Position numbers and translations under genes: made by a program. Shown here one piece after another: positions 58,801 to 64,000 of a stretch of DNA of 64,000 bases. Within the stretch, counting starts at the first letter, position 1. Each line of letters opens with the position of its first letter. This DNA is from Tubulanus polymorphus (Eukaryota > Nemertea > Palaeonemertea > Tubulaniformes > Tubulanidae): NCBI RefSeq assembly GCF_964204645.1, contig NC_134030.1:12584278-12648277 (forward strand), given 5' to 3'. The notes under the pieces are model-generated. The model did not search any database and was not told the DNA's origin. It saw nothing but the letters and a program-made list of their open reading frames with translations.

Positions 58801-61800
58801 TATCTATGATCCGTCCTTTTTTGAATGTTCCATTTTTTTTATTTTCAATAGGCCCGTATGCGATAGTTCCCCGGAAAATGAGTTGCATAATATTCACGGA
58901 TAAATTGAATATTAACGAAATTTTAAATATTTCCTTGCCAACTAAGCGCTCAAGCGCTACGATCTTGAATTTGTGAGCGTTCATCGGCGCATTTGAACTG
59001 CAATAATTCAGGACTCGACCCGTAATGCGTGAGAAGATGCTGATCGTCAACGAATGAGGATGTGCCACATTGGAAATAGCCATTACCTTCCAGAATATAA
59101 TAAGTTGTTCATGGGTTCACGATCGCTCTAAGTGCTCGGAAAACGCTTCTAATTTCTGAAATTTTTTTTTTGGGGGGGGACCCCCAAACCCCCCCAATTG
59201 GCTTCGCGCCTTTGGCGCTCGCAAGTTTGTGTATGTCAATAAATACTTCCGGATATAGCAAAGCTAGGTGCTGGCAACACTGTTATCTGAAACAACCTAG
59301 TGGTACCAGCACGTGCAGTAGTGACAGATTGGACATTGAATTTCCCTCAGACCGCACATTTAAAAAAAAGTTGAAGTTAATACAATTCAAGTCTCAATGT
59401 ACTCGCTGTTCGTCAACAACTTGTTGGCAATCAAACAGTTGTGCGTTTTCAAAAATATCGAGAAGCAGGTCGATTTTGATCTAATCACATATGTTTCATT
59501 CAGCCACTTATCTTTACTTCGAATCCAGAAAATAATGAGCATGGTTCAATGTTTATTTTGGTGTGACCATAGAATTTGTTGTACAAGTTAGTTAAAACGT
59601 CCAAGCTTATTCATACATTGCTAGTGATAACGACTACCTTTAAGTCCTAATAGCAATAGACAGTCTTGTTGATATTTTTAACTTTAAAACGGGTCCTTTA
59701 GTAAAATTGCTGAAATGTTTTATATTGTTACATTATTATCTGTGTAATGACAAATAATGTGTTGTAATCAGGACTTTATGTAATGTTTATTTTTCTTTGA
59801 GAGATTTTATAGTGCAATATTTGTGAAAAAAGTTTTCAATAAAGTTTGAATAAGTTGGACAACCATTTTTCGTCTTCTCTGTGAAGTTTTTGCTGTGGCT
59901 GTTATTCATCTGCTTTTAAGAGGTATTCACTGATATGCAGTTTGAAACTGAAGTGGTTGGATAGAGCATCAAACATAAACCTCAAAAGGAATTTCCAGCA
60001 AAAAGTTTCAGCTCATGTGGATCTTTGAGAAAATAAGCCCAGAAAACAAGCAAATTTTAGAATTAAGACAGTATTGAATTCTAAATTACATTTCAGCACA
60101 AGTGGTGACATATATATTTGTTATACATGTAAATGTAATTGATAAGTTTAAAAACATTGATCCAGCCTGCCCGGCGAGGCGGGACCTATTCCAAACTGGA
60201 ACTTCCGATTATCTCGACAAAGTCTCAAGGTCGATGGACCTCTTGTTTGAATTTTGAATCAAACTTTTGGCAACTGAACCCCCGTGTTGATTACACTGCC
60301 TGGAACCATCAGCTTTTGTACAAAATGATTTAATAGCACTCAAACTATGAATAGATGGAAATCCAACCGGAGTTGGGCACTGAAACTAACGTGTCACCAT
60401 TTAAAATGATGAGAAATCTTGCTCTAAATTTGGGGTAATGCAAGTGTCAGATAGATTAACTAAAGTTTAGAATTTTAGCTGCCAAATTAAGTTGAAGTAG
60501 AGATCAAATAAAATTGTGCTATGCATTGCGAAAATAACATCTACATGTTGCTCGAAACAACTGTTGTAGGGCATCATTAAGACATCTTGCAAGAGAATAT
60601 TCTAGAAATTCAAGGTGGTTAAAAGGTCACAATTTTTGTGATCCACCTTGGTGAAACTTGCTGTAAAGTGATAGCCCTGTGTCTATACAACAAAATTAAT
60701 AAAATAAAATAGCACCATATATGATCAATAGCAAATGAGCTAACCCAGTATTGATTTAGATTAGATGCCCTGATGATTTTGTTTTTAAGCCCACTCAGAC
60801 TTCAGTCATTCATGTTTTACAATCACTTCTATCATCTGTCGGTTGGTACCTCCATCAGTCTGTTTGTCTATTCATCTGTCTAAAGATGGAATCCAGTTAT
60901 TTTGGGAAATCTTGAAGATGCTTCGGATTGATTTTTGATATCAAGTTAATATTCTCAAAACGAAGGGGCGTGAAATCTGCACTCTTGTGACCTCGAAATT
61001 GATATTACAAAATCACAAATTGTGCCGAAACAAACATTTTTGAACAGAACGGTTTACAATCAGTGTATAAGTCAATAGAATACATGATATTTTGAAATAG
61101 AAAAAAGATGTCTATTACCATTTAAGTTTTAGAATGTCATTATTAAACAAAAATGTTTGTGTTATGTTGTATTGAAGATGCTGAGGGTGAGACATACATC
61201 GTCACAATTGACAAAGATGAATCTACTGAGTCTCAGAAGAATGTGTTTCTTGTTGTTGGAACCCAGTTCCTTTGGGAAAAGGACCTTTATGGGCAGTTAC
61301 ATGAGAAACTAGACTTGCGTTCATTATTGTCCATCCATCCATACACTGCTAATTCAAACTGCGCAGGATTTCATGGACAGACAGCACTACGCCTCACCTT
61401 TGACTACTGTAAGAAAAGCCGCCAAGAACGCAAATACATAATGGAAGATGACCAAGATTGTCAAAAACTGCTCACACAACTTCAGCCTTTTATTGCTGTA
61501 AGAAATATGGAAAGCGAAAGAAAAGACTTGTATCACGTAAGCTGTTGATGTTAAAAACTATTGTGCATGAACATTTTGTCCCTGAGACTTCGCTTAACTG
61601 GTAGTTGACGTGGAATTTTGCTGAACTTTTGATATATGGCAGTCTGGATTAATTACTAAGACTTCATCTCATTAGAAGTCATAACAATTTGAAGTTTTAA
61701 TCCTACCTTAGTTCAAAAGATTTACTGGGGTAACAAATTGGATATCAGTAGAATGACAATAACAGTATACATCCCTCGGTAAACCATAAAACATCTCTGT

Positions 61801-62204
61801 AAACATTATGATATAGAATATATTATGTGTACCATGTATAATTCATATCATTCTAGTGTCTTAAGTGTCAACGCAATTTTCCATTTTTAAAGAAAGTTAC
61901 GAAACTTGTGGACTCGAAAGGTGAGTTTCTCTCTAATTTATAGAACGACCCAGAAACAGTTTTTCATTTTGCACTAGTTTTTTTTAAAGATTTTCATTCC
62001 TTGAATAGATGTGAATAGACTATGTCCTCATTGTGACAGTAGCATGCTGATTGAGCTTTCTGGAGAAGAAATCCAAGCGCGTGCCCCAAGTGGTGATGCT
62101 ATTGAACAAGTAGGCTCTCTGAAATACTGCAAAGCTGTTGATTCTTCATGTCCTCTTGCTACATCTTCTACACAGAATACACCAGTGAAGTCACGAATGT
62201 TGGG
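28774..62204 (+). CDS. STK11IP: STK11IP, LKB1-interacting protein 1 (partial gene, 13 exons seen)
   Basis: STK11IP is a leucine-rich-repeat scaffold that binds the LKB1 (STK11) kinase and SMAD4 and is associated with late endosomes/lysosomes. Thirteen exons were assembled: 28774-28831, 28905-29137, 29560-29835, 31482-31553, 37118-37351, 40658-40744, 54752-54793, 54876-55140, 55987-56222, 56329-56431, 61178-61536, 61857-61920, 62009-62204. Every junction is GT-AG and the phases agree. The N-terminal LIP1 domain contains the hallmark CTIICSRCIQAAQDLFEACG; LRRs follow (LDLSQNML, LHYVNLSCNRL, LVKLILSNNNL, LVELDLSGNCL, LNLRENPLAYH); then a basic stretch KVKKKARKIAICDLESS; a PH-like segment in exon 11; and a CxxC...CPHC zinc-binding pair in exons 12-13. 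The C-terminal half is off the right edge. Introns are packed with transposons, so its span is over 33 kb. Confidence 0.93.
28905..29137 (+). CDS. STK11IP: STK11IP exon 2
   Basis: After CGTTTGCAG it codes GDWILEEGVKLSLTS through DDLTFLYAFIPKISALK, phase 0 at donor GTTAGC. It corresponds to the family segment ending 'LQFLFDVLQKTLSLKL'. Confidence 0.9.
29560..29835 (+). CDS. STK11IP: STK11IP exon 3 (LIP1 signature)
   Basis: After TATTTACAG it codes VIHGTSTIQGPICLEEF, FRNLQVLEVKKVPVHLL, then CTIICSRCIQAAQDLFEACG, GDMCSAHMWP and SLSSNNLDTLDGSF. The 'ICSR..QA...L..ACGGD.CSA..W' block is diagnostic of STK11IP. Donor GTATGT. Confidence 0.97.
29873..30100. mobile_element. hAT-like MITE (228 bp), 'CAGGGGTGGATCC' type
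   Basis: Ends CAGGGGTGGATCC and, inverted, CAGGGGCGGATCG. GTCACA flanks both sides (29867-29872, 30101-30106). It starts 38 bases after the exon 3 donor of STK11IP. Confidence 0.75.
30107..31481. other. STK11IP intron 3, remainder
   Basis: No recognised element. The frames at 30319-31162 lack family features. Confidence 0.4.
31482..31553 (+). CDS. STK11IP: STK11IP exon 4 (24 codons, LRR)
   Basis: After ATTATTTTTAG it codes RLLPAVKTLDLSQNML and RNTENYLE; donor GTATGT. One leucine-rich repeat (L..LDLS.N.L). Confidence 0.92.
31635..32430 (+). repeat. Repeat family B copy
   Basis: Starts GGCCAGCCGTAGGCCGAGCC and includes CCAACCCCTATGAAGCTTAA, AAAAGCCAATCAGAAAGCAA, TATGATTGGCTTAG and AGACCAAGGGAAAAGATTTA. 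The opening is a short palindrome of the type GGCCAGCC/GGCTGAGCC. Confidence 0.75.
32690..32865 (+). repeat. Second family B start, truncated
   Basis: TAGGCCAGCCATAGGCTGAG begins another copy that quickly diverges. Confidence 0.5.
32866..33965 (+). repeat. Repeat family C copy, with an insertion
   Basis: From ATAGGTATTGTTTCATTTTA through AGGCCTCCACTTGCGCGG to CAGCCACCCTCTGATACGTG. Other copies: 34305-34750 plus 35302-35580, 41330-42045 and 43420-43955. Bases 32992-33622 are an inserted element. Confidence 0.8.
32992..33622. mobile_element. Foldback element (631 bp) with about 200-bp inverted arms
   Basis: Both ends read CACAGGCACTTGAATATGGG inward. Arms re-align further in, for example ACTATACTATACAGAAAGGC at 33143 and its inverse ending at 33489. 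CTCATAC is duplicated at 32985-32991 and 33623-33629, and the family C copy at 34410 has a single CTCATAC, the empty site. No transposase. Confidence 0.85.
34110..34225 (+). repeat. Family C-associated module
   Basis: CTCTACGAGCGAATGGGATT to AATTATGGGAAAGCCATAGA. Sister copies at 41170-41260, 43235-43325 and, shortened, 55615-55680. Confidence 0.8.
34305..35580 (+). repeat. Repeat family C copy, split by a Harbinger-type MITE
   Basis: Head near ATAGGTATTGTTTCATTTTA at 34302, tail through TTTGAATATTTTTTCATATT (35305) to CCATGGGCAATTTAT near 35585. The tail also occurs at 41790-42043 and, in part, at 43825-43955. Confidence 0.8.
34748..35301. mobile_element. PIF/Harbinger-type MITE (554 bp), TTA target
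   Basis: Inverted termini of about 34 bp (GGCCATCCCAAAATAATGGT; right end inward GGCCATCCCAAAATAATTAT). TTA flanks both sides (34745-34747, 35302-35304). The uninterrupted sister copy at 41773-41800 reads AATTTTATTTGAAT with one TTA, the empty site. A 3-bp TTA/TWA duplication is the PIF/Harbinger signature. No transposase; the frame at 34770-35081 is non-homologous. Confidence 0.88.
35595..35705. repeat. Dispersed repeat shared with 28085-28190
   Basis: TGGGGCAGCTAAAATGGGCT and flanks, same orientation as 28090. Confidence 0.7.
35706..37117. other. STK11IP intron 4, remainder
   Basis: No gene recognised. Short hairpin CAGCAGTGCGTGCTGCACTGCTG near 36138. 36720-36900 repeats phrases of family B (CCACAGAATGCATCATTTGC). 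Confidence 0.4.
37118..37351 (+). CDS. STK11IP: STK11IP exon 5 (three LRRs)
   Basis: After TTTCTTACAG it codes NLTNLHYVNLSCNRL, RLVKLILSNNNLDNIDG, LINLVELDLSGNCL and the start of a fourth repeat, ending at GTA before GTAAGT. It aligns without gaps to the family segment 'LHHLDISYNRL ... NLRHLDLAYNLL'. Confidence 0.96.
37505..37860 (+). repeat. Repeat family B fragment
   Basis: CCAGCCATAAGCTGAGCCTA through CCAATCAGAAAGCAAAGACT to TTCTGGGTTTTATTTT, where family A takes over. Confidence 0.75.
37861..38535 (-). repeat. Repeat family A fragment, reverse
   Basis: Four units with TTTTG(C/T)TACCACAATCAATT spaced about 150-170 bp, ending CCCAAGTGGGCATGGTGTCC and CTGGACCCCTAG. Confidence 0.85.
38536..39400. 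other. STK11IP intron 5, unassigned stretch
   Basis: 38540-38660 is family B tail (AGACCAAGGGAAAAGATTTA). 38960-39070 contains two similar segments with GATTGGTTGTTTTGGGAA-type sequence. Otherwise nothing. Confidence 0.4.
39401..40240 (+). repeat. Repeat family B copy, diverged
   Basis: ATTATACAAATGGAGCGAAT, AAAAAGTCAATCAGAAAGCA, CTATGATTGGCTTACC and ATTGTATTTCAAGATCGATT. Ends near CATCATTTGCCATTTTGAG. Confidence 0.7.
40245..40525 (-). repeat. Repeat family A fragment, reverse, diverged
   Basis: Two units around TTTTGTAACCGCAATC and CCCCAATCAATTGCAAAATT. It ends 130 bases before STK11IP exon 6. Confidence 0.65.
40658..40744 (+). CDS. STK11IP: STK11IP exon 6 (29 codons)
   Basis: After ATTTTAG it codes LNLRENPLAYHANHRLLTVQ and YLSPVAAKE; donor GTACGT. 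The LRR cap 'L.L.GNPL..HP.HR..T..YLSP' is conserved in the family. Confidence 0.95.
40745..41165. other. STK11IP intron 6, start
   Basis: Nothing recognised. Confidence 0.4.
41166..42045 (+). repeat. Repeat family C copy (empty-site reference)
   Basis: Module at 41170, GGCCTCCACGTGCGCGC at 41415, TTCAGCCACCCTCTGATATG near 41753, and the uninterrupted join CATATGAATTTTATTTGAAT (41772) that lacks the Harbinger MITE of the 34.7-kb copy. It ends at CCATGGGCAATTTAT. Confidence 0.85.
42046..43079. other. STK11IP intron 6, unassigned stretch
   Basis: No family markers or domains seen; the open frames at 42214-42847 are not recognisable. Confidence 0.4.
43080..43955 (+). repeat. Repeat family C copy, truncated tail
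   Basis: ATGATGCGATTGAAGACATGG-type start, module at 43235, GCCTCCACCTGCGCGC, ATTCCAGGAATTAAAACGAT, and tail to GGTAAACCACACTTT, where family D begins. Confidence 0.8.
43957..44885 (-). repeat. Repeat family D copy, reverse of 1335-2450
   Basis: Starts with the hairpin TTAGGGTTTTCTGT / ACAGAAAACCCTATT, then TTATTATTATTATTTTATAT, then the same body as 1335-2240 read on the other strand. It contains repeated GGCCGCGG...TCAAACAGTTA-type subunits. Confidence 0.82.
45052..45211. mobile_element. Small TA-flanked inverted-repeat element (160 bp)
   Basis: GTTTACTCAGCACACGCCCG and, inverted, GTTTACCTAGCATACGCTTG, continuing to TGCTGAAAAA on both arms. TA on both sides. Compatible with a Tc1/mariner-type MITE. 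Confidence 0.55.
45317..45500 (+). repeat. Tandem duplication, about 92-bp unit, two copies
   Basis: Both units contain CCAAAACGTCGCACGGAGAG and CGCTTGAAGTGTTTATTGAG. They differ at a few sites. Confidence 0.85.
45600..46084. other. STK11IP intron 6, TAGGCCTA-rich stretch
   Basis: Three TAGGCCTA octamers within 165 bases (45625, 45753, 45781). Otherwise nothing recognised. Confidence 0.5.
46085..46460. repeat. Cryptically repetitive TTCG/GGACAA stretch
   Basis: Many variants of TTCGTTCGGACAA and its complement in both directions, without a fixed period. Read as decayed simple sequence. Confidence 0.6.
46640..46945 (-). pseudogene. Non-LTR reverse transcriptase fragment
   Basis: Minus-strand reading gives LLVFMDFEKAFDKVQHQRLL, NKLFGHGINDGLFKWLSRFL, then frame breaks. 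'FMDFEKAFDKV.H..LL.KL...GI...L..WL..FL' is reverse transcriptase palm block A of CR1/Jockey-type elements, with the first catalytic Asp present. It stops where the DIRS element begins. Confidence 0.75.
46991..47125 (+). repeat. DIRS left inverted terminal repeat
   Basis: GAGTACTGTACCCTTTCCTA onwards is the inverse of 53220-53242, and the segment with TTGCCAATATTTTCTAAATT and CCACCGGCGAAATCCGCCAT is the inverse of 53360-53455. About 60 bases at the right end have no counterpart here, so the left tip may be trimmed. Confidence 0.88.
47326..47550 (+). pseudogene. DIRS Gag-like N-terminal part
   Basis: MPPPPKGQHRGGEGCGH, an in-frame TAA, then FGACDDHVSCASCRHKSG, CSRSNPCKICEVWSKDLW, DKARKLRDRRANRRL and a stop. 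Cysteine spacing (C..C, C..C) is like the putative zinc-binding start of DIRS ORF1. Interrupted at about 47550 by another repeat. Confidence 0.7.
47548..48905 (+). repeat. Hairpin-headed repeat inserted in the DIRS Gag region
   Basis: Begins TTAGGGTTTCTGCTGCCTCG, the hairpin partner GCAGAAACCCTATTGG, then TTATTATTTTAACA, the layout of family D. Probably ends with CAGAAACCCGTTATCGCTGC and TTGCAGCTAAATTTC near 48900. Gag-like DIRS sequence resumes at about 48920. Both ends are estimates. Confidence 0.55.
48920..50206 (+). pseudogene. DIRS Gag-like remainder
   Basis: 48950-49150 is a GGTTC/CCGGT-rich coding remnant; 49340-49460 reads GAVDHSHSCLDADYTLISPD and VSAQSGIRLPKSSL; 49652-50206 is an open frame with SSNARLPDMVSNSLLRAPLG and LRKIREVQNKSTVRTPWKK. 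It is broken by frame changes between these blocks. The last part overlaps the start of the reverse transcriptase region in another frame. Confidence 0.65.
50237..51715 (+). pseudogene. DIRS reverse transcriptase and RNase H
   Basis: One frame apart from a TGA at 50630-50632. Reverse transcriptase: GAIEPVCNETSPGWFSRIF, MVIDLSSLNRHLD, AASLDLKDAYFQVPIHP (first catalytic Asp), LPFGLSTATWLFTKL, then after the stop LFVYLDDWLIVANSAQ (YLDD catalytic pair) and FTYLGMYFD. RNase H: VRVFMDASHQGWGAHL (Asp), HINILEMLAMWKGL (Glu), HVWLATDNSTVRGYL (Asp), GKRNVMADALSR (last Asp). All catalytic residues are kept. After FATRFNRRCPLFVS the frame shifts twice within about 40 bases, and the C-terminal 'DAFSLDWSGMHAYAFPPTP' continues in another frame to about 51900. 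Confidence 0.92.
52060..52964 (+). pseudogene. DIRS tyrosine recombinase
   Basis: LADFLLHLFVVKGL, TAG at 52109, then VITIKGYRSAISHTSRASGR (DNA-binding arm), ILKKLMEAPFEPL, a frameshift near 52310, FLLFLACSARRSEIHALS with the first catalytic Arg near 52374, LSPVRALCFYLDRSGP, a TAA near 52620, RWVSSLIKDIL, HQVRSMATSCAAF (H-x-x-R pair near 52754) and FTSFYIRDVSG with the nucleophilic Tyr at 52863. The R...HxxR...Y set is complete but spread over frames. Confidence 0.88.
53205..53320 (+). repeat. DIRS internal complementary region
   Basis: Contains CCATAGGAAAGGGTACAGTA, the inverse of the element's left tip, directly joined to a segment (AAAATTTGTATTTCCGAGTA, then CCCTTTTCTATGG) that is the inverse of the right tip. 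A joint of both ends is what DIRS replication requires as template for circularisation. Confidence 0.82.
53345..53508 (+). repeat. DIRS right inverted terminal repeat
   Basis: From AAAGATGGTGGATTTCGCCG through AGAAAATATTGGCAAAAACC to TTATAATTTCAAAGTAC. The first 110 bases are the inverse of 46995-47120. Confidence 0.85.
53509..54751. other. STK11IP intron 6, right part
   Basis: 53671-53710 carries CAGAAAACCCGTTATTGCTG and CTTTGCAGCTATAA, the same end motif as near 48870, so a further hairpin-family element may end here. Nothing else recognised. Confidence 0.45.
54752..54793 (+). CDS. STK11IP: STK11IP exon 7 (14 codons)
   Basis: After TTCCTATGTAG it codes IVFDGILISPAELM; donor GTGAGT. Fits the family's 'FLLDGKVLSLTDF'. 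Too short for an ORF scan but phase 0 at both ends. Confidence 0.8.
54876..55140 (+). CDS. STK11IP: STK11IP exon 8
   Basis: Codes YVPKVPQHYRRESVQVGAFS, then a basic run RRKTKVKKKARKIAICDLES and a serine-rich end, phase 1 at GTAAAC. The family has the same basic run ('VKSRVRVRRASISE'). The acceptor is after TTGTATTAG. Confidence 0.88.
55141..55986. other. STK11IP intron 8, repeat pieces
   Basis: 55500-55680 is a family C-like module (GATTGGCTGTTCTTACGATA). 55672-55750 is the family A end in reverse (AAACCACTTCCCAAGTGGGC). 55755-55850 is family B-like (CATTCAAGTATGATCCAATC). Confidence 0.6.
55987..56222 (+). CDS. STK11IP: STK11IP exon 9
   Basis: After TTTCTTGTAG it codes GEYLGTREQYETSRKQLGPR and WLVAINVHKN, then an acidic, probably disordered stretch to SKM; donor GTATGA. 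It resembles the family's 'FRERFGRNWLQY' block. Confidence 0.85.
56329..56431 (+). CDS. STK11IP: STK11IP exon 10
   Basis: After ACATTGAAG it codes TGEGKCHDMKNLQDHSNT to QQPENIEE, leaving one base before GTAAGT. Low conservation is expected here. Support comes from phase and splice sites. Confidence 0.65.
56432..57851. other. STK11IP intron 10, left part
   Basis: No gene recognised. The frame at 57337-57624 has no splice or homology support. Confidence 0.4.
57852..58372. mobile_element. Inverted-repeat element with 90-bp arms (521 bp)
   Basis: Arms 57853-57941 and 58283-58372: TTAACAACACTAAATGTCCA against its inverse, including TTGTATACATTTCATCTAT and GTTTACGTGTAATAGC. Target duplication not resolved. 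A perfect hairpin lies inside. Confidence 0.8.
58206..58272. repeat. Perfect 26-bp-stem hairpin
   Basis: GAAAATAGCTTTGCTAAATT plus GGTGGA, a 14-base loop with CCCGGG, and the exact complement. Confidence 0.92.
58386..59282. mobile_element. hAT-like non-autonomous element (897 bp)
   Basis: Ends CAGTGTTGCCAG and its inverse; TTATCT on both outer sides (58380-58385, 59283-59288). C/G-runs at 59170-59200 and CGCGCCTTTGGCGCTCGC at 59206 are like the tract at 26135. The minus-strand frame 58775-59083 has no recognised domain. Confidence 0.75.
59289..60780. other. STK11IP intron 10, right part
   Basis: No gene or element ends recognised. Moderately AT-rich. Confidence 0.4.
60785..60940 (-). repeat. 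Repeat family A hairpin end, diverged
   Basis: AAGCCCACTCAGACTTCAGT at the start and GATGGAATCCAGTTATTTTG then GAAGATGCTTC follow the family order in reverse. Confidence 0.65.
61178..61536 (+). CDS. STK11IP: STK11IP exon 11 (PH-like segment)
   Basis: Completes Asp and codes EGETYIVTIDKDES, NVFLVVGTQFLWEKDLYG, RLTFDYCKKSRQERKYIMED and CQKLLTQLQPFI; donor GTAAGC. It matches the family segment from 'CFLRVTSAHLFEVEL' to 'ELLAVLTPV'. Confidence 0.92.
61857..61920 (+). CDS. STK11IP: STK11IP exon 12 (first CxxC)
   Basis: After CATTCTAG it codes CLKCQRNFPFLKKVTKLVDSK, phase 1 at GTGAGT. The CxxC corresponds to the family's 'FQCLRCGHEF'. Confidence 0.9.
62009..62204 (+). CDS. STK11IP: STK11IP exon 13 (second CxxC; last exon in window)
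   Basis: After CCTTGAATAG it codes VNRLCPHCDSSMLIELSGEE, then a polar stretch to RMLG. The CPHC pairs with exon 12 to form a zinc site ('VCPNCGSDHVVLL' in relatives). The donor GTAAAT after GG is moderate, so the end could shift. No further exon is visible to base 64000. Confidence 0.85.
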
Positions 62205-62296
62205 GTAAATTTTATCAGATCTTTTCGAAATAGTATCATCAACCATTTTATTCCAAAAGTAGAAAATTCTTGAAAAAATGTCAGTAACTCTTTAAT

Positions 62297-62396
62297 ATGT
62301 TCGCTGCCGCTGACGAGATAAATCATCATGGTGGGTGCACCGCAGTTAGCCATGACGAGTTATATCATCATCGATTCAATGTCATTTCATAGCGTT
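62297..62396 (+). repeat. Dispersed repeat shared (inverted) with 16850-16945
   Basis: GTTCGCTGC, GAGATAAATCATCATGGTGG and ATCGATTCAATGTCATTTCA match the other copy with few changes. Confidence 0.7.
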
Positions 62397-62617
62397 ATGA
62401 ATGAACTGGTAGAGACCAGACAAGCTCAGAATTGTCTGGCAGTAAGGACTAAGATATTATTTGTGGGGGTAACTCAAGTCCGGTGCACACTTGAGAATTT
62501 TTTTCATAAAAATCTTCAGAAAGTAAAGAATTTTAGCTTCTTTTTCGGCCACTATTTAGAGAACATATAACAACTAAAATCATTCTATATTATTTTCACA
62601 ATGAAACTTAGTTTTTA

Positions 62618-62855
62618 GTTAAGCTCCGCTGTGACCGAAGGTCAACGGAGCTATAGAGCCATTTTCTTTATTTGTCCCCAGGGGCCGCCCCCAGGGGCGG
62701 AGTTTCTATTTCTTCAAATCGCTGCTTGTCCTACAGTTTTAGTCAGATCAATACCAAATTTAGTATGAATGTTCTATATTAAGGCCTATAAAGTTATAGA
62801 GCCATTTTTGATGGGTTTCGGCATCAGACGAACCCATCTATGGCATCGTCGTCAT

Positions 62856-62890
<35 letters not shown>

Positions 62891-63040
62891 GATGTTTCTT
62901 TATGACACGATTTAAGCTGTTTGTGTGGACCGACAATTCTGTAATTTCACACAGGTATTCTCTACTTGATGTAGATGGTGCAGCTTGGTTTATATTTGAT
63001 TCCGATGGTTATAAGTGCTCTAATTTGGTTAAAAGATAAT
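62618..63040 (+). repeat. Repeat family E copy with hairpin head
   Basis: Head AGCTCCGCTGTGACCGAAGG, then TCAACGGAGCT, forming a hairpin. The region beyond includes the CTGT microsatellite. Same head at 63761. Confidence 0.75.
62852..62890 (+). repeat. (CTGT)n microsatellite
   Basis: About eight CTGT units with one CCGT variant. Confidence 0.95.
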
Positions 63041-63756
63041 TAACGTTACTCGCTAGTTCAAGCCGCTGTATAGCGCGTTGCTACGACGACGCTCGATCAA
63101 CATACTGGTACTCGCTTTGTAATACTGAACACGTATATACCTGTAGATATTGATCGTACTAGCGCCGGTTTTAGATAGCGCGCGCGCTGATCGGTCTTAA
63201 CACTTCTCGGAACTGCTGTGCTAAATGCTGAGAGGCCGAATCTATGCGCAATCATTTATTGGGCTTGTCACATTTGATAGTGAATGGATAAATAACCGGT
63301 GTCAATGACGGTCGCTACTCCCCATCTGTATAACTCATCAGTATAAGAAATAATTCTTTTGAGTTTTTTTTTCAATCCCCGAAGTTGTTGTTACTATGTT
63401 GAACTCGCAGTTTTATAAGCTTACCGATGATTCTTCTAGTATTTTCAGGGTCACAAGACATGACGAAGTCGCAAAGTTTTGTACAAATTTCACGAAACAA
63501 ACAATTATTTAGGCGGCACCGGATCTATTGATTAATTATGATAAATAATGTTTATTTCATTAAAAATTTGTTTTATTCAAACACTACTTTCATCGCACAT
63601 AGCGTGATCGGTAGGCCCTACTATTCTACGGTAGGCCATGGACTCTTTCATGTGGTGTCCGTGAATAAGTGACACGTGGTGGGGCGGGTTGTGAGGAGCA
63701 TCGAAACTAATCCGTCACAAATAATAGATAGAAAACAATACCTTAAGAGGTTAACT
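63041..63756. other. STK11IP 3' flank in window, unassigned
   Basis: No STK11IP exon or element recognised. The gene's remaining exons should lie beyond the window. Confidence 0.45.
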
Positions 63757-64000
63757 TTTATTAGCTCCGCTGTGACCGAAGGTCAGCGGAGCTGATGGGT
63801 TAGGGGGTTCGTCGTCGTCCGTCCGTCCGTCCGGTGTTCGGTGTCCGGCGTCAACTTTTTCTTTATATCCCTACTAGTCCTACAGTTCTGATGGGATCTT
63901 GATGAAACTTGGTATGAATGATCTATGGGGGAGTGCCTACAAAAGTACAGAACCATAATTTTGATTTTGCATAAATTATGCAAATTAGGGCTATTTTTAG
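63757..64000 (+). repeat. Repeat family E copy, cut by window edge
   Basis: TTAGCTCCGCTGTGACCGAA, hairpin partner AGCGGAGCT, then GTCCGTCCGTCCG and AACTTGGTATGAATGATCTA. It continues off the right edge. Confidence 0.75.

Overview
The window is animal nuclear DNA: AT-rich, intron-rich and full of transposon debris. The two host genes have metazoan orthologues and GT-AG introns of about 0.3-14 kb. The mobile elements (a DIRS-type tyrosine-recombinase retrotransposon, hAT, PIF/Harbinger, piggyBac-like and Mutator-like relics, fragments of two or three non-LTR retrotransposons) suggest a marine invertebrate, perhaps a hemichordate or echinoderm. The phylum is an impression, not a demonstration.

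Two host genes were rebuilt exon by exon from homology, splice sites and reading-frame phase. On the minus strand, ASCC2 (activating signal cointegrator 1 complex subunit 2) runs from its start codon near 16197 down to 3971 in eight exons; its C-terminal part, including the CUE domain, lies off the left edge. On the plus strand, STK11IP (LKB1-interacting protein 1) runs from 28774 to at least 62204 in thirteen exons; its C-terminal part lies off the right edge. The genes are head to head, about 12.6 kb apart. They have no known joint pathway: ASCC2 acts in alkylation repair and ribosome quality control, STK11IP in LKB1 and late-endosome/lysosome biology.

The gap between them (16.2-28.8 kb) is a graveyard of repeats. 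It holds a three-exon hAT-derived gene (23127-25141) with consistent splice phases that ends abruptly in telomere-like DNA, two truncated non-LTR retrotransposons nested in one repeat family, a 467-bp near-palindrome, a Mutator-like element with a 9-bp target duplication and a tRNA-like head, and a piggyBac-like TTAA element.

STK11IP introns carry most of the rest. Intron 6 (40745-54751) contains a nearly full-length but broken DIRS-type retrotransposon (46991-53508) with inverted termini and an internal complementary region. Introns 4 to 6 contain several copies of one unnamed repeat (family C), and two non-autonomous DNA transposons sit in copies of it whose sister copies preserve the empty target site. 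The left 4 kb carry an apparently identical 1334-bp direct duplication ending ten bases from an ASCC2 exon.

Repeat families are named here for reference: A (the most frequent; one end carries CCCACTTGGGAAGTGG, the other a GGGACTTAAGTCCC hairpin), B (CAATCAGAAAGC / TATGATTGGCTTA), C (head GGCCTCCAC, tail CAGCCACCCTCTGATA), D (GGGTTTTCTG hairpin followed by TTATTATTATT), E (GCTCCGCTGTGACC).

The most unusual signal is the octamer TAGGCCTA: I count 17 copies by eye where fewer than one is expected. Where interrupted and uninterrupted repeat copies can be aligned, it appears as insertion of GGCCTA at a TA dinucleotide. That resembles a transposon excision footprint or an undescribed micro-insertion process.
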